This document shows, piece after piece, positions 29,463 through 38,427 of a stretch of DNA of 62,596 nucleotides. A model generated the notes under the pieces. That model was not told where the DNA came from. It did no database searches and was given only the letters and a program-made list of their open reading frames with translations. The stretch comes from Legionella nautarum. Lineage in GTDB: Bacteria > Pseudomonadota > Gammaproteobacteria > Legionellales > Legionellaceae. A program made the translations under genes and the position numbers. The stretch is from positions 1 through 62,596 of the forward strand of contig NZ_LNYO01000019.1 of the NCBI RefSeq assembly GCF_001467895.1, written 5' to 3'. Every line of letters begins with the position of its first letter. Position 1 is the first letter of the stretch.

Positions 29463-30446
29463 TTACTTAGAAAGCCCATCAATTAAAGGTACTTCTCCTG
29501 GTGCCGAGCTTGGGCTATTGTAGCGCGTATAATCATGAAGCTCAGGGCGGTTCCAGTCACGCATATCCAGTACAGAGCCGGCATAAGCCATAAAATCAGC
29601 GGAGGTTTTCGATACTTTATAAAAATAGATGTCGCTAGCATCTGTCGCTAAGGTATGTTGATGCTTTATCGCCATGATATCGGCTACCGAGCGATCATGT
29701 GTTTTCACAAAAGCATTTTTGGCGCGTAGATAACGGCCATTAAAATGAGCTGTATCCCATAACTCAACATCGAGCTTATCCACAACGCCAGCTAGCCGAA
29801 CCAGTGAACTGCCCCGTTGGCAAATCGATAACAAGGGCGATTTGACCCAATACATGCATAATACAGAACTATCGGCTAGATTGATTCGAGACAAATTGAT
29901 GACACCGGATAACTGCACTTTAGTTTTTTCTGTAATATCCAGCTGTAAATGGGGTGTATTGACTCCACTGATCTGAATATTTCCACCGCCACTTGCTTTC
30001 AGTTTACGTAAGACAAGATAGCCGCCAAGAGTAGTGTCTCCAGAATTATCAATTGATAATTCAAGGAATCCTGAGTGGATATTATTTCCTACGATTGTGC
30101 CTTCTCCTTCATAATAAAAACCCTTTAAAACATTGGCACGAATTTCTGCCGTCACTTCACCGAAGTTAGGATGGCCTTTGGGCAATTTAATCAATAATCT
30201 GCCCCCTTTAGGATCAATAAGAACATTTCCTAAGTCTCGAGGATCGCCATGAAGAATGATGACTTGATTTTTGTAGCCGCTATGCAAACTGACATTAATG
30301 ATCCCTTCAACCTTTACTTGGGTAAAAGGAGGGACGAAATGTTCTTGCTCTCTTCCTTTTAACGTTGGGGGTAGTACTTGTGGCTGATGAATGCAACTTG
30401 AAAGTAGTAACAGGCTAAACATCAAGAAAAAATACCGCATCAACAT
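29463..30446 (-). CDS. Lipoprotein with GIN (DUF2807) beta-helix domain
   Basis: A 327-residue protein with a lipoprotein signal peptide ending in the lipobox LLSSC (Cys18), so it is probably anchored in the outer membrane. The rest is a repetitive beta-strand pattern of the head GIN type (VKVEGIINVSLHSG near 47; LKASGGGNIQISG near 147; LDITEKTKVQLSG; LADSSVL), predicted to form a right-handed beta-solenoid. The function of this family is unknown, with adhesion or polymer binding suggested for relatives. The GTGGATC site upstream is modest. The next gene is a secreted RNase T2, transcribed in the same direction 72 bases upstream. Confidence 0.78.
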   Translation of the reverse strand: MLMRYFFLMFSLLLLSSCIHQPQVLPPTLKGREQEHFVPPFTQVKVEGIINVSLHSGYKNQVIILHGDPRDLGNVLIDPKGGRLLIKLPKGHPNFGEVTAEIRANVLKGFYYEGEGTIVGNNIHSGFLELSIDNSGDTTLGGYLVLRKLKASGGGNIQISGVNTPHLQLDITEKTKVQLSGVINLSRINLADSSVLCMYWVKSPLLSICQRGSSLVRLAGVVDKLDVELWDTAHFNGRYLRAKNAFVKTHDRSVADIMAIKHQHTLATDASDIYFYKVSKTSADFMAYAGSVLDMRDWNRPELHDYTRYNSPSSAPGEVPLIDGLSK

Positions 30447-30518
30447 GATCCACGTTCTAATTATCGCATTTCCCTACATTAGAGGAAGTTATCATGATGC
30501 GCAAGATAGATACCCCGA

Positions 30519-31502
30519 TTAAAACCAAGAATCGTTATTAAAATCTGAAATGACGATATTTCCGGGGCAACTTTCATAATGCTCAAAATCGGGGGCTTTT
30601 TGCACCAGAGTTTGTAAGGATTCATTGGCTGGGATTAAGGCCGGTAATTGAATATAAATATCGACTAACAGGCCTTTCTTGCAGCCCAAATAAACTTTTC
30701 GCGTTGTATTTTGACCGAAGGAGCGGCGAATCATTTCTCTTAATTGCCCACGTTGCACCGTATATCCTAAATGTTCATGCAAAAACTGACCTAAAGCAGT
30801 TTGATTCGCCTCCTTATTCAAGCGGATTGCCAGGGAGTAATAATCGTCTGCTGACAGGCTTTGACAACTGCCATGTTTATTCCATTCATAGCGCTCAAGA
30901 CAGCTACCATGAGCATAACTCGGCATCATTTCTTTTAGGCTAGTAGCGACTGCCGCACTTAAAGAAAGGGGTGGGTAATCACAGTTACGACTACGGATTG
31001 AACCTAAACAGTAACTATAGTGTTGACCACAGTTTCTCTGGCTGGGCCATAAACCATGCAATACGAGATGACTAGCTTGAAATGAATTAGAACGTAGCTG
31101 CAAACATTCCGGTTTACCTTTTTCATACCCATAAGCTTGGCAAAAGGCAGGTTGCCAACTAAGCGCCAAGACGTAAGAATCAGCCCTACCAGGGCGCAGA
31201 TTACAGCTAGTATGAGTGCTTAACTGATAAGTATACTCTCCACATTCAATACTGACCCACCGCAAAGCATTTATAGGAGGATGCAATTTTATTCTTAACC
31301 ACTTTGGATTAAAAAGTCGATTAATTTCTTTGATTTCATATTGTTGGCCTGCTTGGATAATCAGTCGATCGGGATTATTTTTTTTATTTTTAGACAGGTA
31401 TGCCGAGCATGATTTACTAACATTCAACCGACCATTGACTTGGATTGACGAGTGGGAAAAAAGAGGTATTACTGCAAAAAATAATGCAATTAATCTTATC
31501 AT
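30519..31502 (-). CDS. Secreted ribonuclease T2 family protein
   Basis: RNase T2 enzymes cut single-stranded RNA by a two-histidine mechanism. A signal peptide (MIRLIALFFAVIPLFSHSS) directs export. A domain of about 90 residues follows, then the T2 core: SYVLALSWQPAFC (about 108-120), the first active-site block VLHGLWPS (His near 147) and the second block EWNKHGSC (His near 208). Numerous Cys suggest disulfides, which fits the periplasm or secretion. At 327 residues it is longer than E. coli RNase I, owing to the N-terminal domain. It is probably transcribed with the GIN lipoprotein. Confidence 0.88.
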   Translation of the reverse strand: MIRLIALFFAVIPLFSHSSIQVNGRLNVSKSCSAYLSKNKKNNPDRLIIQAGQQYEIKEINRLFNPKWLRIKLHPPINALRWVSIECGEYTYQLSTHTSCNLRPGRADSYVLALSWQPAFCQAYGYEKGKPECLQLRSNSFQASHLVLHGLWPSQRNCGQHYSYCLGSIRSRNCDYPPLSLSAAVATSLKEMMPSYAHGSCLERYEWNKHGSCQSLSADDYYSLAIRLNKEANQTALGQFLHEHLGYTVQRGQLREMIRRSFGQNTTRKVYLGCKKGLLVDIYIQLPALIPANESLQTLVQKAPDFEHYESCPGNIVISDFNNDSWF

Positions 31503-31679
31503 TCCGTATCCAATTAATCCGTATTAACTCATTGATTATTCTTTAGTTTAACTCAAATTCGGTCGTTGAATATATAACTAATACTCATTCTGAATGATAG
31601 GAAAAGAGAGTGGATCATCCCCCCTTGAATGACGCACAAAGTCCGTCTACAAAGGGGGAAAGATGGAGAAACAGCAAGA

Positions 31680-31898
31680 TTATAAAGCGTTAACTTCTTC
31701 CGCTTGCAGACCTTTAGGTCCTTTAGTCACTAAAAACTCTACTCGTTGACCCTCGAGCAATGTCTTACGATTAGCAGTGCTGTTGATCGAACGAAAATGA
31801 ACGAACACATCGTCCTGACCATTATCACGGCTAATAAAGCCATAACCTTTCTCATCATTAAACCACTTAACGTGGCCGGTTTCTTTTGTACCAGACAT
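31680..31898 (-). CDS. Cold-shock domain protein
   Basis: A 72-residue single-stranded nucleic-acid-binding protein of the CspA family acting as an RNA chaperone. RNP1 (KGYGFI) and RNP2 (VFVHF) are both present in [15 protein letters not shown] and [10 protein letters not shown] chose the ATG at 31898 because a GGAAAG site precedes it and the product then has normal CspA length; an upstream in-frame ATG would add 20 unrelated residues. A TATAAT box about 160 bases upstream implies a long 5' leader, as in cold-inducible csp genes. Confidence 0.94.
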   Translation of the reverse strand: MSGTKETGHVKWFNDEKGYGFISRDNGQDDVFVHFRSINSTANRKTLLEGQRVEFLVTKGPKGLQAEEVNAL

Positions 31899-32056
31899 TT
31901 CAACTTTCCAAATTAAATTAAAAACAACTTGCACTAGTGAAACCCGGGGTAGAAGCATTTTTTTGCGACGCGATTTCGCTACTTTGAACTACAAAAGGAG
32001 GGATTTTCACGAAGAAAATGTTTCAACTAGGAATACAAAAAAGCACAAGTGGCATT

Positions 32057-32062
32057 ATTATA
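32057..32062 (-). promoter_or_regulatory. Predicted -10 box of the cold-shock gene
   Basis: TATAAT on the minus strand; the -35 region is poor. Transcription from here would give a leader of about 150 bases before the ATG at 31898. Two small inverted repeats (AAGCAC/GTGCTT and CACTTG/CAAGTG) lie at 32041-32115. Confidence 0.45.
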
Positions 32063-32139
32063 TCCTAGTGCTTATTAAATAGCGAGGCACTTGATAAATA
32101 TTTAACAAGTGTTTATCGATTTATCAGTGGAAAATTAGG

Positions 32140-32155
32140 TTGGGCCAAGGCCCAA
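32140..32155. repeat. Short palindrome of the GGGCCAAGGCCC family
   Basis: TTGGGCC-AA-GGCCCAA. Relatives lie at 33603-33620 (one mismatch) and 33667-33684. This short hairpin recurs only between genes in the window. Confidence 0.65.
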
Positions 32156-32156
32156 T

Positions 32157-33560
32157 TTACATTGTTGGCGGTGTAAAATTAACAAATTCTTTTTGCAATT
32201 GACTAGCCAAATCGAAAAGCAATTTATCCTGCCCTTTCGCTGCCGCAAATTGCACCGCAAGAGGTAGACCTTCATAATACCTAACCGGCATAACCATAGC
32301 TGGCAAGCCAGCTTGATTAAATAAGGAAGTGAAAGGTGAAAACTCCGTGTTTTTTTGTAAATAATCTGCAAAATTATCATCGGTTGCCAGACTGCCAATC
32401 GGCAGCGGTAATTGCGCTAAAGCGGGAGTTAAAATGACATCGATTTCCATCAATAATTCATGAACGGGACGCATGCATTGATAAACATTATTTTTTGCCC
32501 TAATCAACTGTGAAGCGCTTATCGTCTTACCCTGTGCCATAAATTCCCAAGTAACTGGTTCAAGCTCATTTTTCTTCACTTTTCGCTTAATAATTAATTC
32601 TCCGCTTTCGATTTCTGCGCAAGTATTTGCTGCAATCATGGTGATAACCGATTCGCCAATAGCCGCTAAATTCAAATCCAATTTTCGCTCGACAACACGA
32701 TGTCCAAGCGATTTCAATACGTGAATTGCTTGTTCTAATGCTTCAATACAAGCTTTATCGACAGATACCGGTGCAAATGCGCCATCTAAAAGGGCGATTG
32801 TGAGCGGGCCAGGGGGGTTGCGTCGTTTAGACAGCTGCAGAAGTGATTGCCCAAGATTTTTTAAATTCGCGGCAGTCAATAACTCAAATAAAACAGCAGA
32901 ATCACGCACGCTGCGAGTTAAAACATGACTTGTAGCCAATCCAGACCAAGCCTCTCCCTCTAAGGGACCGGTGGGTATTAAACCAGGTGTCGGTTTAAAG
33001 CCAAATAAACCACAGCAGGACGCGGGAATACGAATCGAACCACCGCCATCATTCCCGGTAGCGACCGGGGCTATTCCCGCTGCAACAGCGGCTGCCGATC
33101 CTCCCGAAGATCCTCCCGGGGTACGTTTTAAGTCATAGGGATTTTTGCAAGGTCCATGTAAAACGGATTCGGTCACATAAGATAACCCCAGTTCCGGGAC
33201 ATTAGTCTTGGCAAAAGGCAACAGACCTAAGGCTAGTATACGCTTAATAAAATCACTGGTTATTGGGGAAATAAAGGAAGCACAAAAGCGAGAACCGGCA
33301 GTGTAAGGTACGCCTTCAATCATAAAACCTAAATCTTTTACTAGAATGGGAACCCCATAAAAGGGCTCGTCTCCTCGCATCGATTTCAGTTGTTCATAAG
33401 CCCAATCGCTACAATCTGCAACGATAGCATTGAGCACGGGATTAACTTCGTGCATGCGTGTGATTGCGCAATCCAAAGCTTCTTTAGCACTTATCTGTTT
33501 GGTCTTTATGAGCTTCGCTAAATCATGTGCGTCTTGTTTGTAATATTCACTAAACTGCAT
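32157..33560 (-). CDS. Amidase signature family hydrolase
   Basis: A 467-residue member of the amidase signature family, which hydrolyses C-N bonds of varied amides. The Ser-cisSer-Lys triad can be read: Lys75 in VPILVKDL, Ser151 in [12 protein letters not shown] and Ser175 in [11 protein letters not shown]. It lacks the GatB partner and GatA-specific context, so it is more likely a catabolic or biosynthetic amidase than GatA; the substrate is unknown. The stop lies inside a short palindromic repeat, and the gene is flanked by repeats on both sides. Confidence 0.88.
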   Translation of the reverse strand: MQFSEYYKQDAHDLAKLIKTKQISAKEALDCAITRMHEVNPVLNAIVADCSDWAYEQLKSMRGDEPFYGVPILVKDLGFMIEGVPYTAGSRFCASFISPITSDFIKRILALGLLPFAKTNVPELGLSYVTESVLHGPCKNPYDLKRTPGGSSGGSAAAVAAGIAPVATGNDGGGSIRIPASCCGLFGFKPTPGLIPTGPLEGEAWSGLATSHVLTRSVRDSAVLFELLTAANLKNLGQSLLQLSKRRNPPGPLTIALLDGAFAPVSVDKACIEALEQAIHVLKSLGHRVVERKLDLNLAAIGESVITMIAANTCAEIESGELIIKRKVKKNELEPVTWEFMAQGKTISASQLIRAKNNVYQCMRPVHELLMEIDVILTPALAQLPLPIGSLATDDNFADYLQKNTEFSPFTSLFNQAGLPAMVMPVRYYEGLPLAVQFAAAKGQDKLLFDLASQLQKEFVNFTPPTM

Positions 33561-33877
33561 CTGTTCTTTCCTAAAAAATTGGCCTAACCGTACGGATAGT
33601 CGGTTGGGGCTTGGCCCAACATTGCACCCAGCAAGATTTGTTTGTGCTTTGTGAGCTACGAATCTGTCCGGGCCAAGGCCCGACCTACATTAGTGCGCTA
33701 CTTCTCATTACTGCGCTACTTGCTAATTAAACAGTTCGGGCTGAGGAGGCCGTAGGCCGTCTCGAAGCCTACTATGGTTAGTGGTTATTCACCAAGGCTT
33801 CGAGACGGCCTACGGCCTCCTCAGCCCGAACGGTTTGCTGCACCAACAATACTAGTGAGAGCTGGGGAGAAAGCATC
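33561..33877. other. Gene-free repeat region upstream of the amidase
   Basis: It holds two GGGCC-type hairpins (33603-33620, 33667-33684) with a doubled GCGCTACTT phrase (about 33695-33722), then the 37-bp perfect inverted repeat at 33734-33831. No coding region is seen. Confidence 0.7.
33734..33831. repeat. Perfect 37-bp inverted repeat (copy R3, hairpin core)
   Basis: The arms 33734-33770 and 33795-33831 are exact reverse complements around a 24-base loop. They begin GTTCGGGCTGAGGAGGCCGT. This is the core hairpin of the MITE-like family without its outer ends, and the best-conserved arms in the window. Confidence 0.9.
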
Positions 33878-35572
33878 TCATAGCCGATGAATAGGTGGAA
33901 GCGGATTATTATTTTTTTTCTCGGAGGGGGAGGAAGCTTGGAAATTAGACACTACCTGCCAGAGCGCTTCCCCTCGCCATGCTTTTTGAGCGCCATTATT
34001 GTGATATAAAATTTGGGAAAGCAAGTTTATTTGTTGTTTTAAAGCGGGATCATCCACTAAGTTTTCTAAATCGATTAAATTTAACAAATTAGCCGCAGGC
34101 CATTGCATCCGTCCCCATCTAAGCATGGCATCTCTTGCCTGTCTTGGGTTATTGCTTAAACAGGCGTCTTGGACTTGCTTTAACACATGGCCTTTACTCG
34201 GTTTATGGGGATAACTCGAGCGTTGCCGGCGCCACGCGATAATCGTGATTAACCAAGCGAGGGCAAATCCGCCAGCAGCCCACCAAGCCATATTTGAATG
34301 AGATATCGCAACTGGTTTTTCTATCGGTTTAGATTCGTTTAATTGAGGGCTTAATTGCCGTGCCGGTGCCGGTTTAACTGTTGCAGCAGCAGGAGGTCTA
34401 GCAGTTTGCTTAGTTTGCCCTGCAGCAGGAACCACATTAATAGTAAACCCAGGCAATGAACTGATTTCTTCTTTGCCGGTCACTGTATTAAACCAAGGCA
34501 GGGTTAAGGGCTGAATAGTGACTTTACCCACTTTATTAAGCAAATAAGTGACTTTTACTGTGGAAGAACCGACAAGATCTTGCTGCTTAAAACTATTGTT
34601 CACTGTCGGTTTATCTGGATAAATACTGAATTGATCGGAGCTGCCAAAGTTCAAAGTAGGTAGTAATTGAGCCGGTACCGCCACCGCTTTTAAAGTCACC
34701 GTTCTCTCAAGCGTAGATCCCTCAGTTAAAGAGCTTGTATTTTTATCATAGCTTTCACTCAGAGTGACCTGTTTAGCAGGTAACCAGTTTTTTCCTCTAT
34801 TTTGCGCAGGAATGGGCTGTACTTTAAGTACGATGGGCTGCGCTGCGACATTAACACGCCTGGGCCCATTCAAATCATAAACTAAAGCGCTAAAAGTTGG
34901 AGGATTAATTTTCAAATCTCCACTTTTTTGCGGAAATAAAGCAAATTGCTGTTCCTCAACGGCATAAAGTCGACCATTATTGGTGACTTGATAGCGTCGT
35001 CCATCACCAAAGGGAACGAACAGTGCGTCGTCAACTTTCGGGGGTAAATAATTGGCATCCAATAATCGGCTGCTGTTGAACAATTTAACGGTATAAATCA
35101 CTTGTTGATTGACAAAAGGCTGACTGACATCAGCATCGGCTAACAACATCACATCTTGCTGCTGAGATTGCTGCATAGCACCCGGTTTATTTGTATTTGG
35201 TTGATTACTTGAAGGTGGATATTGGGTAATTTCAATACTAATTGGCTTGGTTTTTTCTTGGCCTATTGTCAAGGCAGGAATTGGTAAAACGCCACTTCGT
35301 TTGGGTGTTAATATGATGGTCCACTCGCTTACGGCGCGGACTTTACCGTTCATAATGCTGTAATTAATATTACTTTCTGTCCCGACAATCGTAAAATCTT
35401 TTTGCAGAGGAGTTAAATCAGGCACTGAATTAATTTGATTACCTTCAATCCTTAAATTTAAGGTGAAATTTTCCCCCATTTGCACCTGTGGTGCCTCGAC
35501 CTGCAAAGTAACCAGGGCAAAAGCAATACTATTACAGCAAATTAACAATAAACTTAGTAATAATCGTTTCAT
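33878..35572 (-). CDS. batD: BatD-family membrane protein
   Basis: A 564-residue exported protein: signal peptide (about 1-20), a tandem of Ig-like beta domains starting VTLQVEAPQVQMGENFTL, a Pro/Ala/Lys-rich linker (about 385-420), one transmembrane helix (MAWWAAGGFALAWLITIIAW, about 425-445) and a short cytoplasmic helical tail. This is the BatD (oxygen tolerance) architecture. Bat proteins of the MoxR-associated operon act at the periplasmic face of the inner membrane; the exact task is unknown. The ATG overlaps the stop of the TPR gene (ATGA) after a GGAGG site, so it is the last gene of the operon. Confidence 0.87.
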   Translation of the reverse strand: MKRLLLSLLLICCNSIAFALVTLQVEAPQVQMGENFTLNLRIEGNQINSVPDLTPLQKDFTIVGTESNINYSIMNGKVRAVSEWTIILTPKRSGVLPIPALTIGQEKTKPISIEITQYPPSSNQPNTNKPGAMQQSQQQDVMLLADADVSQPFVNQQVIYTVKLFNSSRLLDANYLPPKVDDALFVPFGDGRRYQVTNNGRLYAVEEQQFALFPQKSGDLKINPPTFSALVYDLNGPRRVNVAAQPIVLKVQPIPAQNRGKNWLPAKQVTLSESYDKNTSSLTEGSTLERTVTLKAVAVPAQLLPTLNFGSSDQFSIYPDKPTVNNSFKQQDLVGSSTVKVTYLLNKVGKVTIQPLTLPWFNTVTGKEEISSLPGFTINVVPAAGQTKQTARPPAAATVKPAPARQLSPQLNESKPIEKPVAISHSNMAWWAAGGFALAWLITIIAWRRQRSSYPHKPSKGHVLKQVQDACLSNNPRQARDAMLRWGRMQWPAANLLNLIDLENLVDDPALKQQINLLSQILYHNNGAQKAWRGEALWQVVSNFQASSPSEKKNNNPLPPIHRL

Positions 35573-36489
35573 TGATACCACCCACCCTCTCTACGTAGAT
35601 GATCGCGCAAAAATTTTTCTCGCATCAATCCACCTGGATCATCTGGAATTAATCTTAACCACTGGTCTTTTGCTTGTTGTTTTTCAAGGTCTTCAGCTGA
35701 TTGCGAATTATCTTTGCTTGTTTCACCATTTTTATTTGGTTTTGTCTTGGTTTGCTGATTTTTATCCTGCTGGTTTTGACCTTGCTGATTTTTATCCTGC
35801 TGGTTTTGGCCTTGTTGATTTTTATCCTGCTGGTTTTGGCCTTGCTGATTTTTATCCTGTTGGTTTTGGCCTTGTTGATTTTTATCCTGCTGGGTTTGGC
35901 CTTGCTGATTTTTATCCTGCTGGGTTTGGCCTTGTTGATTTTTATCCTGCTGGTTTTGGCCTTGTTGATTTTTATCCTGCTGGTTTTGGCCTTGTTGATT
36001 TTTATCCTGCTGGTTTTGACCTTGCTGATTTTTATCCTGCTGGTTTTGGCCTTGCTGATTTTTATTTTGCTGGTTCTTATCCTGCTGATTCTGGTTTTGC
36101 TGGTTTTTATTTTTCTTTAATAAATCTTCTAATAGTTTACGATTGAATAAGGCATCTTTATTATTGGGATTTAGCGCCAGCGCCTGATTATAAGCTTTAA
36201 TAGCTTTCTCATACTGTCCCAAATGAGCTAGGGCATTTCCCTGATTATAATAACTTTGTTCATTTTGCAGCGCTTGATAGTGTTTTGCTGCCTGATCATA
36301 ATCTCCGGCACGGTAGGCCGCGGCTGCTCGCCAATCTTGGTGCTGAAAGGTAGTCTCAGCCTGTTTATATTGGCCTTGTTTCATCAAATCTTGCGCCTGC
36401 TGATCCTTGGTTGACCACAAATCAGCCCAACTCCAGGCATAACTGTCACAAGTCAAAATAGATAATAATACCAGCCAGCAAACTCTCAT
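35569..36489 (-). CDS. TPR protein of the Bat operon with decapeptide repeats
   Basis: A 306-residue protein: signal peptide (about 1-20), two to three TPR helices (AETTFQHQDWRAAAAYRAGDYDQAAKHYQ; GNALAHLGQYEKAIKAYNQALALNPNNKDA; about 40-115), then about 110 residues of near-perfect decapeptide repeat (GQNQQDKNQQ) and a short conserved end DDPGGLMREKFLRDH. TPR partners at this place in Bat operons are called BatC or BatE. The TPR part probably holds the VWA proteins together at the membrane; the repeat is a hydrophilic spacer whose length may vary. Overlaps of four bases join it to batB and batD. Confidence 0.85.
   Translation of the reverse strand: MRVCWLVLLSILTCDSYAWSWADLWSTKDQQAQDLMKQGQYKQAETTFQHQDWRAAAAYRAGDYDQAAKHYQALQNEQSYYNQGNALAHLGQYEKAIKAYNQALALNPNNKDALFNRKLLEDLLKKNKNQQNQNQQDKNQQNKNQQGQNQQDKNQQGQNQQDKNQQGQNQQDKNQQGQNQQDKNQQGQTQQDKNQQGQTQQDKNQQGQNQQDKNQQGQNQQDKNQQGQNQQDKNQQGQNQQDKNQQTKTKPNKNGETSKDNSQSAEDLEKQQAKDQWLRLIPDDPGGLMREKFLRDHLRREGGWYQ
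35761..36060. repeat. Ten tandem 30-bp repeats within the TPR gene
   Basis: Ten units of exactly 30 bases (plus-strand form begins TTTATCCTGCTGG) with few substitutions, such as TGGGTTTGG for TGGTTTTGG and GTTGATT for GCTGATT. They encode GQNQQDKNQQ on the minus strand. Degenerate partial units extend the tract to about 36110. Since the unit is a multiple of three, gain or loss keeps the frame. Confidence 0.95.
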
Positions 36490-37415
36490 GAGGTTATCCT
36501 CTGCAACCAGCCCCGTCTAAAAACCGGCAACAAAAAAAGCAGCGCAGGCAATAAAAACCAGCGTCCTTCATCTCGCCACAAGGGAATATCGTTCGATTCA
36601 CTAAGCATAAATTTTTCTTGATTGACCGAATTCTTTAACCATTGATTGAGATCATCCGAAGTATCAGAGAACGGAATTAATTGCCCCTGACCCGCTGTCG
36701 CTAAATCTTGATACAAAGGGCTCAAGGTTTGATTAGCAATGACTGGCATGACCGAAGTATAGATTTGCTTTGCAGCAAGATCTTTCGCCACCATGGCGGC
36801 GGCAGAACTCGGTGTGTCCCCAGTCAGCACCAATATTTGGCCTTGTTTATAGCCGGCATTCGTAATCAATCGACCCGCCTCTTCCAAAGCAGTATCCAGT
36901 TGCTGCCCCTCAACGGGCATAATGTCTGGGCTGAGTGAGGACAATAGCGCATCTATTGTTTGGGCATCATCAGTGAGAGGGGAAACAACAAAGGGTTCGC
37001 TGGTATAAACCACTAAACCAAATTGACCCACATCACGACGTTTAAATAAATCATGTAATTTAAATTTTGCACGCGTTAAGCGATCCGGTGTTAAGTCACT
37101 GACTAACATTGAATTTGACATATCCAACACGATGACCCTAGGTTGAATTTGTTTAAATGAAGGCACAGGCAAACGCGACCAAGTCGGACCAGCTAAGCTA
37201 ATGCATAGGCATAATCCGCTAATAAGCAGCGAAAATAGTGCTAAATTGCGTCGTCCCTGTCCTTTTGACTGCACTAAATGCTCAAGTAAATGCTTATCAC
37301 AGACCGCTGACCAAGCATCTGCTTGCGGTCCTTTTCGCCACAGCATCCAAAATAATGCAAGCAAAGCTAAAATTGCCAACAGCCACCACGGGCGAAGAAA
37401 ATGAAATTCAGTCAT
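36486..37415 (-). CDS. batB: VWA-domain membrane protein BatB
   Basis: A 309-residue inner-membrane protein: two N-terminal hydrophobic helices (about 10-25 and 58-75), a von Willebrand A domain with the MIDAS motif DMSNS (about 97-101), then a C-terminal hydrophobic helix (FLLPALLFLLPVF). VWA domains bind metal and protein ligands. It starts within the end of batA (8-base overlap) and ends in a 4-base overlap with the TPR gene. It likely pairs with BatA. Confidence 0.88.
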   Translation of the reverse strand: MTEFHFLRPWWLLAILALLALFWMLWRKGPQADAWSAVCDKHLLEHLVQSKGQGRRNLALFSLLISGLCLCISLAGPTWSRLPVPSFKQIQPRVIVLDMSNSMLVSDLTPDRLTRAKFKLHDLFKRRDVGQFGLVVYTSEPFVVSPLTDDAQTIDALLSSLSPDIMPVEGQQLDTALEEAGRLITNAGYKQGQILVLTGDTPSSAAAMVAKDLAAKQIYTSVMPVIANQTLSPLYQDLATAGQGQLIPFSDTSDDLNQWLKNSVNQEKFMLSESNDIPLWRDEGRWFLLPALLFLLPVFRRGWLQRITS

Positions 37416-38427
37416 AGCTATGAACCTCCCTGCGAGAAAAGGGAGCGTCTAATCCTGCTTGTTTGCCAAGCCAATAGAGTAGCAGCAGGAGTGCCAAGCC
37501 GAGTGGCCAAGGGTAATAATCTTTTTGTGGTCGGATGGTTGCCTGATCCTGACTCACCGTCTCTAATTGGTTAATGCTTTCATAAATCTCTTGTAGAGAT
37601 TGCATATCGGTCGCACGGAAATAGCGACCACCAGTGATTTTTGCCACTTCTTGCAAGGTTTCTTCATCTAAATCCGAAGAGGGATTTGGATTAAAAAAGA
37701 GGCCGCCGGTCGCGCGAGGATCAGATTCCGCTCCCAAACCAATCGTGTAAATTTTGATATTATCGAGTTTTGCCAATTCAGCAGCTTTTAACGGCAGTAG
37801 CATCCCTGAATTATTGGCACCATCGGTCAATAAGATAATCATACGCCCCTGCGCTGGCACATCTTGTAAACGTTTGACAGCCAAACCGATGGCATCACCA
37901 ATAGAGGTCGTTTGTCCGGCCAAACCGACTGTCGCATCCTCTAAACGCAGTAGCACATTTTGACGATCATAAGTAAGCGGCGTTTGTAAATAAGCACGAG
38001 TACCAAACAAAATCAAACCAATGCGATCGCCCACCCGCGCTTTCACAAATTCTTCTGCAGCACGCTTGACTACGGCTAAGCGACTGACAGGGCGACCATT
38101 GAGCAGCATATCGGACAACTCCATACTCCCCGATAAATCTAAAGCTAACATGATATTACGACCTTCGCGGGTCAAAGCTTGAGGTTCACCGACCCAACGC
38201 GGTCCCGCCGCGGCAATCACTAATAAGCACCAAATAACAAAGAACAGACCAATCTGAGCCTGTCCTGCAAAAGCCGTTTTTTTGTTATCGACAATTGACA
38301 ACATGGCTTTGTAGAAAGGCACCTTCAACGCACAAGGTAATTGCAGCACCGCACGCGGAACTAAAAACCATATCAAAAAAGGCAAGGGCAAACCCAATAA
38401 AACCCAAGGGGCAGCTAGCTCAAACAT
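37408..38427 (-). CDS. batA: VWA-domain membrane protein BatA
   Basis: A 339-residue protein with the Bat plan: N-terminal helix (FELAAPWVLLGLPLPFLIWF), a second helix, a VWA domain with MIDAS DLSGS (about 96-100) and LLTDGANN, and a C-terminal helix (WPLGLALLLLLYWL). I chose the ATG at 38427, which has a GAGGTG site; it lies inside the end of the preceding DUF4381 gene (13-base overlap). A longer frame would add eight residues. Confidence 0.88.
   Translation of the reverse strand: MFELAAPWVLLGLPLPFLIWFLVPRAVLQLPCALKVPFYKAMLSIVDNKKTAFAGQAQIGLFFVIWCLLVIAAAGPRWVGEPQALTREGRNIMLALDLSGSMELSDMLLNGRPVSRLAVVKRAAEEFVKARVGDRIGLILFGTRAYLQTPLTYDRQNVLLRLEDATVGLAGQTTSIGDAIGLAVKRLQDVPAQGRMIILLTDGANNSGMLLPLKAAELAKLDNIKIYTIGLGAESDPRATGGLFFNPNPSSDLDEETLQEVAKITGGRYFRATDMQSLQEIYESINQLETVSQDQATIRPQKDYYPWPLGLALLLLLYWLGKQAGLDAPFSRREVHSYD

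Noticed and set aside
35761-36060. CRISPR-like periodic array
   Set aside because: The units are contiguous with no variable spacers, lie inside a coding sequence and translate to a decapeptide.
35463-36146. Long plus-strand frames rich in FYPAG or LLIFILLV repeats
   Set aside because: They are the antisense reading of the 30-bp repeat in the TPR gene. Any frame over a stop-free repeat stays open, and the minus-strand gene has the TPR domain and operon context.
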